DNA from: Oxyruncus cristatus
Taxonomy: Eukaryota; Chordata; Aves; Passeriformes; Cotingidae
Reading direction: 5' to 3'
Length of the DNA stretch: 64,000 nt
NCBI GenBank assembly: GCA_013399855.1
Contig: VXAY01001956.1
Coordinates: forward strand, 1,057,068-1,121,067
The notes beneath the pieces are model-generated. The model was not told where the DNA came from and did not search any database. It was given only the letters and a program-made list of their open reading frames with translations. This document shows, one piece after another, positions 40,267 through 52,000 of this stretch. How positions within the stretch are numbered: the stretch's first letter is position 1; each line of letters begins with the position of its first letter. The translations under genes were made by a program, and so were the position numbers.

Positions 40267-41249
40267 GTGTGTGTGTTTATACACGTAAGCCCTCTGGAAT
40301 GAATGCCTATTATCATGTCTCCTTTTAGAGCTTCTGCTTCAAAAACGTAATGCATAATCAATTTGATTATGTGACAAGCTGTTTCATCCTTTTTCTCTCT
40401 TTTTTTTTTTTTTTCCCCAAGCAATTTTCTAGGTCATGTTTGCGTTAGGTTTTCCTTAAAAAAAAAAAAGAAAAAGAAAATCAGAGAGATTTTCAGCGGA
40501 ATTTCTTTCAGCCAGCAGTTACAGTTATTGTTTGGAGAACTAATTTGGAATGATATTTCTAAATAATTCATTTATTTTTTCTTTAGAAAATCAGAAATCC
40601 ATTTTGGCAATGGGGATGTAAGCTATTCATAAAATAATTAAAATACAGCCTTCAAGAAAAATGGAAATAGCTATAGTTAAGATTTGTTCAGTTCAACTTC
40701 TTTCACCAGCATCACAAAGTTTTCAGTCTTCAGTGAGATGAATTAAAGGAGAAATTGTTTCTAAAAACTTATTCTACACATTTTAAATTAAATCTATTCA
40801 AGTGACAATGTCTGCTTTTTTCATCCCAGCAAGCCTGTAAGTATTCCTCATGCACTGAAATGCCTTCCAAAGTAGATCTCATAGTTAGCAAAAAGGAAAA
40901 TGCTGGGTATGTACTCAAGATGTCAAAGGCAAGAGAGTTGTTCCTAGCTGTTGTATGGGATATCCTCTGTGAAGATTAGAAGTAATTTAAACTCATCTTT
41001 ATGTTTTTGGTCACTATTGTTTATTATTTATTTTCACAGTGCTCCAGCTCTGATCCCTCAGATGAAACCTTGGCCCCACACAAGCCACCAGAAATGCCCC
41101 AGTGCTGGAATCTGATTTCCAAGTTTCAATCCAAGCCTTTCAATCCAAGCTAGAGGCAATGGATGCTGTGTGTGGTGCACCCCTCTTCTGGATGCTATAC
41201 TTTGTCTTCCACGACAGGCACTTCATCACTGAAGGTCTATGGTGCTTGA
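37961..41249. other. Intergenic stretch with microsatellite
   Basis: No exon is supported. The stretch contains the TG microsatellite at 40218-40276, a T run near 40401-40415, an A-rich run near 40458-40480, and AT-rich unique sequence. Open frames around 40052-40424 are artefacts of the TG repeat read on both strands. Confidence 0.65.
40218..40276 (+). repeat. (TG)n microsatellite with TGCG interruptions
   Basis: About 59 bases of alternating TG, interrupted three times by GC to give TGCGTG units. Alternating purine-pyrimidine tracts of this kind are length-polymorphic and can adopt Z-DNA. On translation the tract gives runs of VCVC or HTHT, which explains the local open frames on both strands. 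Confidence 0.95.
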
Positions 41250-41643
41250 GAGATTTGGGATTATTCCACCTGGAGAAGTCTCTGGGTTCACTTTAGAGCA
41301 GCCTTCCAGTATCTAAAGGGGGATTTCTACAGAAAAGAGGGGGAGGGACTGTGTATCAAGGAATGTAGTGGTAGGACAAGGAGGAATAGCTTCAAACTGA
41401 AAGAGAGTAGGTTTAGGTTAGATATTAGGAAGAAATTCTTTGCTGTGATGATGGTGAGGCACTGAAAGGGGTTGCCCTGAGAAGCTGTGGCTACCCCATC
41501 CCTGTAAATGTTCAAATCCTGGTTGAATGGGACCCTGAGCAATCTGGTCTAGTGAAAGGTGTCCCTGACCACGAGAGGGGAACTGGAAGTAGATGATTTT
41601 CAAGGTCCCTTCTAACCCAAACCATTGTATGAATCTGTGATTT
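41250..41643 (+). mobile_element. CR1 LINE 3' fragment (about 0.4 kb)
   Basis: The copy begins near GAGAGATTTGGGATTATTCC (the end of ORF2, an LGLF-like region), continues with GCAGCCTTCCAGTATCTAAA, GGTTAGATATTAGGAAGAAA and AGCAATCTGGTCTAGTG, and ends at AACCATTGTATGAATCTGTG. Its order matches the 60.3-kb copy, so both belong to one subtype. + orientation. Confidence 0.92.
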
Positions 41644-44600
41644 TATTATGAATTCTGATCTGTGAAAAAATTGTCACCCAGAAAATGAATATAACAATAC
41701 CCCTCTGCCTAACAGTTATCTTATAAAGAAAAACATAACTCTTAATTTTTTTCCTGAGACATTCGGGTTTTGTGGCAGTAGAAGGCAGCTATTAAGAAAA
41801 AGGTAATTCTGGGCTAAGACTACTGTACAGCCAGGATATAACTAATGAGGAGAAATTAAAATACTGAATAGCTGTCTCATTCTCCAGACACTGTTTGTCC
41901 AGGTTGCTATTGGAGGCAAGCAACCTACAGTAAAAATAGCAAATAGTAACTTGTATATGAGGCAACTGCATTAGGAATTACTTCATAAGGCAAGTATACA
42001 ATGAAGACACATAAAGATAGGCTAAGTTCAAAAACTTACAAGAACAAGGCCCCCCAACCTTTGAGTACTTGGCTTCACTCATTTAGAAACTTTTGAGCAT
42101 TCTTCAATAGAATTAAACTACATATGACTTTAAAACTAACATGTGATTGCTGGTTTTCATAGTATCCTATATGATGACTCCTGTCTATTAATACATATTC
42201 CTCTACATCAAGAATCCACCCAATAACAGAAAGCATAAAACTTTGATTTAACCTAGAAAAAGACTAGATTTCTTCTCAACATGCATTCAATTAAGAATAC
42301 ACGTAATATATATCCAACACTGTATTTTTCTCAGAAAATAAGAAAAGAAAGATGAGGCTAAACATGCTGTATAATACTTTGGAAACATTCTGCAGGAAAT
42401 GAAAACACATTTGCAACGTTATTATATTTTCATCTCAACATTTAGACATAGATAAATACATTAAATACTATATATAACTTTTTGACTAGTGTATTTTTTC
42501 AGTCTCTATCATAAATCTGTAGGCATAACTGAGTTGGGTGGGGAGCACGTGAAGAGCACTAAGCCACCTCTGCCTGAAAAACCTGTCTTGTAGAGATGAG
42601 TTTACCATCAAAATTACTATTTTGCTACTATTTTACTATTGGGACAAAGTTATTTAAGTAACAGAATAACTGAAGTTACTCCAAGATCTAACTAACTGGC
42701 AAATTTATTTTAAGCTCAAGAAACCTTTTGTCAGTGTAAGAAGTGTCTCCCTAGTGGGAATTTGTTGATGTGGCTCCATTGGTAGAACCAAACTGGGACA
42801 TGGAAAAGATGTGAACAAAGATATAGAGTGACTTTTGAAGTCTGCTTAGGCACCACAACAACTATTGCTGATATTCAATGAACTGAGTTCTTCCTGTGCC
42901 TCAAAAATTACACCAAAGGTGGCAAAAAGCAAAAGATTGTTTTTACATATATTTCTGAAAATGAAGAAGTTGTCTTCTAGGACTATGAAGGAAAACAGCA
43001 AGGACAGATTTTAATTCAGTAAGGACATTAGCTATGAATGAAGACTGGCTGTTGCTGACTAGTCCAGAGTATGTCCTTTTCCATCCTTGTAACATCACTG
43101 ACCATCACCATTAATTCCTTGTAAAGCACAATCCTAAATGGCATATTGGTTCTGTCATAATTATCCAATAATCAGAATTTCTCATATACTACTCTCTAGA
43201 TATTTCAATTTTCAAGAGAATTCACAAAAAAATCTTTCTTGGGTTAGACCCAAGGCTTAGGGTCTCATGTGAACTAGGACTCGGTCAGACATAATACTCA
43301 TAAAAAGTAAGAAATGAGGTTTGTCTGGGCTGATCTGTCCTGACACAAATCCAGCTTCCTGTGCTTTTCGGCCATGCTGCCATGATGCTGTTACAGCATT
43401 CCTCATGGTACTTTCAAGTCCATAATCTGTGTTGATTTACCCCAGTTCTCGCAGAGCTGGGCAGCATTGGAGTGGCACAGAGTTGTAGTGACAGACCTGT
43501 ATTTGGATAAAGGAGGCAATCAGTGACAATACTTGGCACTAGCAATCCTCTACAATGCGGTCTCTCAAACCGGCTGGGAAAGCACCATCCTCAAGGTGGT
43601 GGCCTAAGGATGAGAGGACCAGCACCACAAAACCCTGCAGCATGGAGGCACAGTGCCCTTGCATGCTCAGGCATAATGTGCACCTCCAAATCTCTCCAAC
43701 AGGACAGCAGCAGCAGTGGGTTATCTATCAGTTGAGCTAACTTTTTGTGTCACAGAGGAATCCCTCACCCAATCCATCTTGGAAAAGCCTACACTCATGC
43801 CTACTATCACGGTCAGAACCAGCTTTGTTCCCACAGCAACAGAGGCAACTCCTATAATATGATCCAGCTTTTTGGCAGTGCCCGACCTCCTTTTGCCGGA
43901 GCCCTGACTCCAACCCTGGCAGGGCATGCTGAGAAGGAGGTTGCTGTGCAACCTGACTGCTGCGCAGCCATCCTTGGCACCTTGGGACAGCACTCCTCAG
44001 TTAAAGCATGCTTTGATTACTAGATCCATGCATTTTTCTGCAACGAGTCATTTGTTCCCTTAGCAGCTAACATTTCTGGCTGTATCTTGTGTGTGATCAG
44101 GCACAGCTTCCTTCCTCTCATACCCACTGGAAAAAACTGTGCCTAGCTGGAACATTTTTGTGTCAGGTTACAGCGCTGCTGACAGCCAGCATTCAAGAAC
44201 ACACAGGCACATGGGGAGATGAAGGCCTGGCAGGAGAGTTTTAGGGCCCAAGGTGTTCCCTATGCTATGCAGAGTACTTCCTCTCGACGCCTTCTTGCCT
44301 TCTGCTTTCTCTTCCTGATCCCTTCCTCATTCCCTGCACAGCCCAGTAGAGCTGAATTCTCCCTGCAGCCCAGGCTTTCCAGCTTTTCAGTTCAGTTTCA
44401 ATTATTTGAGGATATCCCAGGTGCAAATTTGGGGACAGGAAGCACATGTCTGTTTCTCTCCCTTTCCATGCTTTCATTGCAGAGTTCTCAATTCATACTT
44501 CAGCCTGGCCTCTGCTCCAGGGCCTTCTGCATGTGTGGCGCAGAGCATCTGGAGGCAGAATGAGGGTCTTGAAGGTCCCACTGAGCCTCCTACACAGCCT

Positions 44601-45142
44601 GTGGGGCAGCAGGTTGCACCTGAGCTACTGGGAACTGGTACAATCCTCGACCCTGTGAAGCCAAATGGCTGATGCAGTTCAAGCACATCCATATGGTGTA
44701 ACACCCTGAAGTGACCCCTTTCCTCTAGGCCAATGACCATGCAAGCAAAACTAGAATACTATGGCAATATTTATTTTTCTTGATTTGGCTTTAATTTCTT
44801 GTGCAGGAAGGGCAATAAATATACCAATAAATGAAAAAATAAAAATGTAACAGATGAAATTCACTAATGTGCTCTTCTTTTCTTGAAAAACAGAGGCACT
44901 CAGACATATTCAGATCAGCCTGTTCGGCCCCTGGCCATTGCTCAGATGCAAATTCTTCTGCTTTCTGTGACGGTAATTTTAGGACATTGTACATGGTAAT
45001 ATTAAACACACCCAAGGTCAGTAACTTAATTTAAGCAGGAGGTGGCTTCACAGGTGACTGAAACAGACCAGAAATGGGTAACAAGCACATGATCTCTGAT
45101 ACTCAGCTCAGGTCCTTCCTAGTACGCGTGGAATCACTTGGT
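41644..45142. other. Intergenic stretch upstream of ELP2, no gene recognised
   Basis: No exon is supported. From about 43.4 to 44.7 kb base composition rises in GC and overlapping open frames appear on both strands (for example 43745-44023 plus, 44219-44563 plus and 44474-44740 minus), again without recognisable family features. In mammals the gene divergent from ELP2 is SLC39A6; I looked on the minus strand for its zinc-transporter exons here and found none. Confidence 0.5.
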
Positions 45143-45548
45143 GAAGGGTCTATGGGCTAAGTCCTATGAGGAGCAGCTGAGGGAACTAGGGTTGTTTAGT
45201 CAGGAGGATGCTTACGGGTGACCTCATCACCCTCTACAACTACTTTAAAGGAGGTTGTAGGAGGTGGGGATTGGTCTCTTCTCCCAGGCAACTAGTGACA
45301 GGATAAGGGGACACAGTCTTAAGCTGTGCCAGGAGAGGTTCAGGTTGGACATCAGGAGGGATTTCTTCAGATTATACATTGGAATGAACTGCTCAGGGAG
45401 GTGGTGGAGTCAACATTCCCGGAGGTGTTTAAGGAAAGACTGGACGTGGCACTTAGTGCCATGGTCTAGTTGATAAAATGGTGTTCGGTCACAGGTTGGC
45501 CTCGGCGGTCTCAGAGGTCTTTTCCAACCCGACTCTGTGACTCTGCAA
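45143..45548 (+). mobile_element. CR1 LINE 3' fragment just upstream of the ELP2 promoter
   Basis: The sequence GAGGAGCAGCTGAGGGAACT, then GAGGTTCAGGTTGGACATCA, CTCAGGGAGGTGGTGGAGTC and CTTTTCCAACCCGACTCTGTG is the end of CR1 ORF2 and its tail. Near the end one frame reads DVALSAMV followed by a stop. It ends about 140 bp before the GC-rich island. It is + oriented and of the same subtype as the inverted copy in ELP2 intron 2 (46363-46885). Confidence 0.92.
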
Positions 45549-45652
45549 CTTCTATGCAAACACAAACACAAACCCCCTCCCCCAACCAAACAGAAAAGTT
45601 TTAAGCCTTTTACACCTTTGAGTGACTGGCAAAAGGTGCACTAAAGATTAAA

Positions 45653-45659
45653 ACTCACA
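45653..45659 (-). other. Possible splice donor of a divergent (minus-strand) transcript
   Basis: Read on the minus strand, the left shoulder of the CpG island contains GGT followed by GTGAGT, a good match to a vertebrate 5' splice site. A divergent first exon starting inside the island could end here. This is only a motif; such hexamers occur by chance, and no downstream exon was found. Confidence 0.12.
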
Positions 45660-45770
45660 CCTCCCCAAAGAAGGCCCCCAACACCCTACACCGACATCCC
45701 CGGAGGCGCCCGGGCCGTTCCTCCCCNGCAGGCCGGCGGCGGGCCCAGGGCCGCCCGCCCACCCCCCGCC

Positions 45771-45784
45771 GTTGCCGTGGCAAC
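45771..45784 (+). promoter_or_regulatory. Palindromic RFX X-box
   Basis: GTTGCCGTGGCAAC matches the RFX-family X-box consensus GTNRCC-N(0-3)-RGYAAC with both half sites perfect and a 2-base spacer. It lies 85 bases before the ELP2 start codon. RFX factors drive ciliary and cell-cycle-independent housekeeping promoters; use by ELP2 or by a divergent transcript is inference. Confidence 0.6.
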
Positions 45785-45793
45785 GCGGCGCGG

Positions 45794-45821
45794 CCGGAAG
45801 CCCCGCGCGAGGCACTTCCGG
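45794..45821. promoter_or_regulatory. Inverted pair of ETS (GABPA-type) sites
   Basis: CCGGAAG at 45794-45800 and ACTTCCGG at 45814-45821 are two ETS core sites facing opposite directions about 13 bases apart. Paired ETS sites close to the start are typical of TATA-less housekeeping promoters bound by GABPA/NRF-2. Binding itself is not shown. Confidence 0.55.
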
Positions 45822-45865
45822 CGCGGACCGTGCGCGCGTCAGCCCCTCCCGCGCGCCCGCCGCCC

Positions 45866-45876
45866 AAGATGGCGGC
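45866..45876 (+). promoter_or_regulatory. YY1 motif overlapping the ELP2 start codon
   Basis: AAGATGGCGGC is the strong YY1 consensus, and its ATG is the initiation codon used for ELP2. This arrangement, a YY1 site just downstream of the transcription start that also supplies Met-Ala-Ala, recurs in many vertebrate housekeeping genes. It also gives a good Kozak context (A at -3, G at +4). Confidence 0.65.
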
Positions 45877-46000
45877 GCCCGTGTCGCTCTGTCACGTCGC
45901 CTGCTGCGCCAACCGGGCGGGCGGCGGGGCCGTGTCTTGGGGCCGCGGCGGCCTCATCGCCTTCGGCAGCTGCCACGACGTCGTCCTCTACGACCCGGCG
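45869..46000 (+). CDS. ELP2: ELP2 exon 1 (coding part), residues 1-44
   Basis: Encodes 44 residues ending in HDVVLYDPA, the segment corresponding to SVVLYDPL in mammalian ELP2. It ends at a GTGAGC donor in phase 0. It is extremely GC-rich because it lies in the CpG island. The N-terminal cysteines (CC at 12-13) are shared with mammalian ELP2. Confidence 0.95.
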
Positions 46001-49000
46001 GTGAGCTGATGCGCTGTGGGGCGGTTCGGGGCCGGGGCCGGGGCCGGGGCCGGGGCCGGTCCCTCACGTCGGTGCTCTCTCTGTCCCGCAGGCGAGGCGA
46101 GCGGCCGCCACGCTCCGCGGCCACGCTGGCAGGGTGAACTGCGTGCGCTGGGTCCGCCGGCGGGATCGCGGTGAGTAGCCCCCGTCCTCTCGGGTGGCAG
46201 ATGCCGCGGCGGGGCCCGGAGCTGGTTCCTCTCGGGGCCGGGGGGCTGCTGTCCTCGTAGGAGAGGGTCCGGTCGGCAGCAGAGGAGCTGCGCTGTAAAC
46301 TGAAGGAAATGGGGAGTTGCAGCGCATCCTCTTGCCTTAAACTCGTGTTTCCAGTAGGTATTTTCACAGAATCACAAAGTCAGTTAGGCTGGAAGAGACC
46401 TTTCAGATCATCGAATCCAACCTATGACTGAACACTGTCATGTCAACGAGACCATGGCACTGAGTGCCACTTCTAGTCTTTCATTAAAAACGTCCAGGAA
46501 CGGTGACTCCACCACCTGCCTGGGCAGCCCATTCCAATGTCTAATCACACCTTCTGTGAGGAAATTTTTCCTAATGCCCAACCTAAACCTCCCCTGATAC
46601 AGCTTAAGACTGTATCCTCTCATCCTGTCACTAGCTGCCTAGAAGATACCGACCCCCACCTGGCTACAGCCTCCTTTCAGGTGGTTGCAGAGACAGCTAA
46701 GGTCCTTCCTGAGTCTTCTCTTCTCCAGGCTAAAAAATCCTAACCCCAGCTCCCTCAGCTGCTTGTCATAAAGTTGTGCTCCAGACCCTTTACCAATTCC
46801 ATTGCCCTTCTCTGGACTTGCTCCAGCACCTGAGTGTCCTTCCTGAATTGAGGGACACAGTACTTGAGGTGTGGCCTCAATTTGACATCATTCCTCACAG
46901 GAATGTGACTTGCCAAACCCAGGTGAGCTTCCCGGTGAGTGTGGGGATTTGGTTGGGCTCTCTGCTCCCGGCCCCTGCAGCCCTGGGAGGATGATTGCTC
47001 AGGGCTGTGATGTTCCTTACAGATTGGTAGCCGTGCTGCTTGAGCTGCCACTGGACTCTTTAGTAAGGGTTTGGAGTTTTGCCTGTTTTGACTTTGTAAA
47101 CTGATTCTCAGTGCCTTATGAGCAACCTCTGACTATACATCTCTAAGTTGCATAGAGTTCATATCCACAAAAAAAATATAATCTTTAGATGGATAGGAAT
47201 ATTTGAGACACTTAAGAGGCTTTTGCTTGATGGTAATTCCAAGATTTAGCATTGCTTAGTGCAGACTTTTCAAAGGCATGTACTCTTGCCCTTAGGCATT
47301 TATGGAAAATCACTGATAAAGAGAAATGGGGCCACTGATTAGACTGTTAATGTAATGTGCAGGTTGCCTTTTTGGAGGAGATGTACTGAGGTGAAGACAT
47401 TAGTGTTTAATGGTGATAAGACCTGCCATCCTTCAACTGATTGCACTAAAACACATTCTTCTTAAAAACGATTAACAGAAATTATTTTCAGGGAACTTGG
47501 GAGTTAAATTTTCTTGTGGAGCTTTGAATTCTGTTTGGTTAGATTTCTCTTGCTATATTTTCCTATATCAAGCAAAAGCCCAAAAGATTAATTTACAGTG
47601 TTGGATTTGAGATTCTTTTGGAAAGATATTTTTATCACATTCGTTCAGAACTTTAAATATTCCTGTGACTTTTCTCTTTATGCTGTTTTAGGTAATACAT
47701 TTGTTCTTAAGCTGTTCTGCACAGTGCAACTCCTATTACTCATGCTTTATTTACCAGTGATATTTTGTGACTTGTAACCAATGTAACTGCTTATGTTTGT
47801 TGACTGTTCTTACAAAGTTAAGTGTTCTCAAAACTTTCCAAAATGTATTTTTTAGTTTCTGAAACAGAGTTAATTTCTGGTGGATCTGATAAACAACTTA
47901 TTCTTTGGGAATGGAATGGTACAGCAACATGGAATAATCAGGTAAGCTAGAATAACCTCTTTTCAAAGCTCCCTCTTCACTAGTTTCTCACATACCTCAA
48001 ATTATCTGTTTTGGCTGTATTTCTGGTTCATACCTCTTTGTTTTACTTTGACTGTTGAATCCCATGTGTGTATCTTTGTAATTGTTGGTATTCTGTCATG
48101 CTATGTTTTACTACAAATGTTGTTTCCTCTTTTCTGTAGTTCATCTTTTTCAAATCAGGCTTTGTAAGGAAATTAACTAACCAATCAGTTATCAGGTGGG
48201 TTTGTTTAGCATGTGTGAAAGATCTCGTTTGTCTCCTCTTGACTCATCAGCTTTCTGATCTCATGTGGCTCCTTTCTTTAAACCACCTTAAAATCTTCAA
48301 ACTGTGAGATCCATTCTGTGTTGACATTTTCTGTACCCTTCTTCCTCATTTCCTTATATCCATTTCTAGTGATTTCCAGTCAGTTTGTGCAACAGCATAG
48401 TGTTTGTTTATAGGTAGTCGTAGAAGGATGGTATACAAGTTGGGGTAGGTACTTAACAAAAATAAAAGGAAAAATCCATGGAACAATTGAGTTTTGTCAG
48501 AAAAATTGAGAAAAGAAAGGAGACATGCTAATTTATTATTCATACTGTAAAATAGAAGGCAAAAGATGGAATATTGTCTAATAGAGCCTTCAGAATGAAC
48601 TGAAATGTAGATGAAAAAACCCTCTAATTTATTATCTAACTTTCAAAATCTTGCTTATTAGGCATTGTTTTGTGAATGGCTGTGTAGGTGACTTGTTTCA
48701 CTGGCTGTCTCAAACTAGATTAGACTTGCACTTTAAAGTGCATGTGAATGCGTAGTGGGGGAAATCCATAGTAGGGAGAATGTAACTGATGTGGGAACGT
48801 TCTCAGAAATAAGTTATTTCTGATCCTGATCCATTGTAGCTGTTTATGCATTTAAGATAACATACAGACTTTATTAACTTTTTCTGTTGATGTGGTGCAC
48901 AACCTTATGGCAATCACTGAAAAAGAATGTGGCTAAATATACACATTTTAATGACAGTTCTAGACTAGTGTAAACTCTTAAAACCAGACAAAATTCTATA

Positions 49001-52000
49001 TCAGACAAACCAAAAATTCTTGCTGGGGCCTACCAAGGTGTATTTTGGAAAGAGATGTCAGATATGTTTATGATAAAATTTGTATAAATTCTGGATGATT
49101 TCTGGTCGCAGAATTAAAGTCATTTTGGTCTTTATGAGGAACAGATGGCAGATCGAATCACCTATATTTATTCATTAAGAATGTCCATGCTTAAGACTTA
49201 GAGGTTTTGTTTTTCATGTTATCATTTTGAAGGAATAAAAAGCTGTTTTGATTTGTGAGAACATGCTGAACATCGCTGCTAGAGCTGCTGTAGTGCTACT
49301 TATTTCACTGTGTTCTCTGTTCTCCTTCAGCAAGGTTCTCCAGACTTTTGTGAATTTTTCTTTAGGGCAAGGGATAAGAGAAGTAGAAAAAGGAAGGAAA
49401 ACTACTCTTCCTAGCTTCTATGCTGTTTCCAGCTTTCCTCAAGGAGTGGTGATGTTTGCGTAGTGTACACCGCAACATTTAATTCTGTTCAGCTTTGAGC
49501 AAAATCAAGTTAATATTCATTACATGCTGTATCCTTTCTCTGGGTTTCCTAGAATATGCTATGGCTTAGGCATAGTTTGCAGATGCTCTGCCATTGCAGG
49601 TATATGACACATTTTCGGTATTATATTTCCTGAAATGGTTTAAAAAATTCTCTCAGATAAGTTACTGGAATTTAAAAATTTAAAAATCTGTACAATTTTC
49701 TTGTGTTCAGCCTGTCAAAAGCGTTTCACTCAAAGGCCACACAGAAGCTGTTTGTGCTGTGGATGCTGTCTACCAGTCAGATGAACCTGACCCAAACCTG
49801 CTAGTAGCTTCTGCAGCTTCTGACTCCACTGTGAGAATCTGGTCTCGGCATGGTCCAGAAGGTAACATTTTTGTAATATTAGGGACAACATGCTGGCTAA
49901 ATAAAAGTGATGAATACTTACGCATTTAAGTAATAGACTAAATACTATCATCTTTTAATGCAGCTACGTTGATTTCTCTTACACTTTGTTACATCAAAAT
50001 GCTGTATTGCTCTTTGAAAGCCTTGAGTCGGATTTGTTCTGCAGAATGATTTACCTTTATTTTTCATCAGTGGTGTGTTGGCTAAATTTACTTTTTTTTT
50101 AAATATGTATTCAGAATCTGATGGTATGGGCCATCATTTTGCCCTGTAATGTGGGAGCACACTAGCTGTGTGGGCATGGCATGTGAAGTAAAATTACGTA
50201 GTAAAATGGTTAATGCTGGCATTAGAAAGGTGTCACTTGTTTGTTACTATTGATTTGAGTCCAATGAAGTTTGGAATAACAGGATCTTGACCTTTTTGTG
50301 AACTAGGCTCTTGCATGGACACATGGGAAAACAGCTTTTTGAAATGCATAAGAAATAATTAGGGTAGATAATCTAGATTTAAAGTGTTGTTCTGCTAATT
50401 GAGTTGTAGTGACTGCATCTCTTAACGTACTTTCTGCCTTATCTGGTGTATTTGAAAATTTCGCATTGCCTTGCCTGCATGAGATAGATAGGTGGGAGGT
50501 GCCAATCTTCAGTCCCATGTGCTGGAAGACATTTCTCATGTTCCCAGAAAACACTGTGAAATCCTGTCCTTTCCATTTTGTCTTGCTGTTTTGGGCTCCA
50601 GAGATGGAGGGACCAATTCTTCACTTGTAGAGAGCTTTTTCTGCTGCTCTGGTGCTTATTTTGATCTGGATGACTTGCCAGTTCAGCCATTTCTAGATCT
50701 CAGAGGTGTTTGCAGGTTTTTCTTCATCTCTCTAGCTGCTCTTCTAGCAAATGGATTCAGTTGTAGCTTCCTGTGTAGTGAATGTTGTTGCCAGAGGATA
50801 TATTTTGCAACATTTATTGCTTCTGATGTGTTATCACAGTGAAGCTGTATAGATTTAATATTCAGAAGAGAATAGCGACTTATCTTCTAACTCAGCTAAT
50901 TCTGGATGTATTTCTATGGCCCCACAGAAGATAATGTTATTATTTAGGCTTCTAAAAAAATGTAGAAGATTTTTAGCTCCTTAAAAGAAAAATGGATGGG
51001 AAATTTTAACTATATAATGTATTAGGAAAAGACAGTGCAACTATAATACTTACAGTGAATAAGATCAACACTGTCTGTTCCTGTTTTCCAGCTAAATGCA
51101 TTGAAATTCTGCAGTTTGGAAATGGATTTGTTATGGATGTCTGCTTATCCTTCTTGCCTGGCAGCAATGGTAAGTACAGCTGCACATCTTGAATATCAAT
51201 GCAGGGAACATAAAATCTAAGAAATCCCCCAAACAGATTTTCACTTGACTGACTCCAGACTCTTATGCCACAGTTTCTGTTTTCTGTGGAATAATCTGAG
51301 CTGATGTTTGTATTTAAAGATTTTCAATGAACTCTTCTTAGTAATTAGAAAAACACGGAGTGATTACAGTGTCTTCAAAGTGGCGCTCAAGTGGAGTCTT
51401 TAGTTGAGCTCTTGAGACAGAGAACTTTAAAAGGGGGCAACAATGCTGTATGTGAATGGGATAGGATGATCATAGAATATCCTTAATTGGAAGGGACCCA
51501 TCAGGATCATTAAGTCCAACTCCTGGCCCTGCACAGGACACCCCAAGAGTCACATCATGTGCCTGAGAGTGTTGTCCAAATGCTTCTTGAACTCTGTCAG
51601 GCTTGGAGCTGTGACCACTTCCAAGGGGAGCCTGTCAACCACCGTCTGGGAGAGAAACCTTTTCACAATAGTCAACCTAAACCTTCCCTAACTCAGCTTC
51701 ATGGCATTTCCTCTAGTCCTGTCACTGGTCATGAGAGCGAAGAGATTGGTGTCTGCCTCTCCTCCTCATGAGGAAGTTGTAGACTGCAATGAGATCTCCC
51801 CTCAGTCTCCTCCAGGCTGAACAGACCAAGTGACCTCAACCACTTCTCGTATGGCTTCCCCTCCAGACCCTTCACCATCTTTGTTGCCCTCCTTTGGACT
51901 CTCTCTAAAAACTTAATGTCTTTTTGGTATTGTGGTGCCCAAAACTGCACACAGGACTCAAGGTGAGGCTGCACCGGTAGTATCACCTGCTCCTTATGGT

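Larger units (their letters stand above)
45690..46270 (+). promoter_or_regulatory. ELP2: CpG island / ELP2 promoter region
   Basis: Base composition changes abruptly from AT-rich to very GC-rich with dense CpG, from the left of ELP2 exon 1 through exon 2. No TATA box is evident, as expected for a housekeeping gene. The island contains an RFX X-box, two inverted ETS sites and a YY1 motif, listed separately. One undetermined base (N) sits at 45727. The transcription start is not determined by the sequence, but must lie upstream of 45869. Edges are by eye. Confidence 0.85.

Noticed and set aside
40052..40424. Open frames on both strands around 40.2 kb
   Set aside because: Both are produced by the TG microsatellite, which encodes VCVC or HTHT runs.
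45655..45867. Minus-strand frame starting opposite the ELP2 ATG, as a possible divergent protein
   Set aside because: It is low-complexity Arg/Gly/Ala sequence crossing the N at 45727, with no resemblance to SLC39A6 or another known protein. Only the donor-like motif at its end was kept, at low confidence.
45954..46367. 137-codon minus-strand frame across ELP2 exons 1-2
   Set aside because: It is an Arg/Pro-rich shadow of the CpG island and the GGGGCC repeat (runs of RPRPRP); GC-rich DNA has few stops in any frame.
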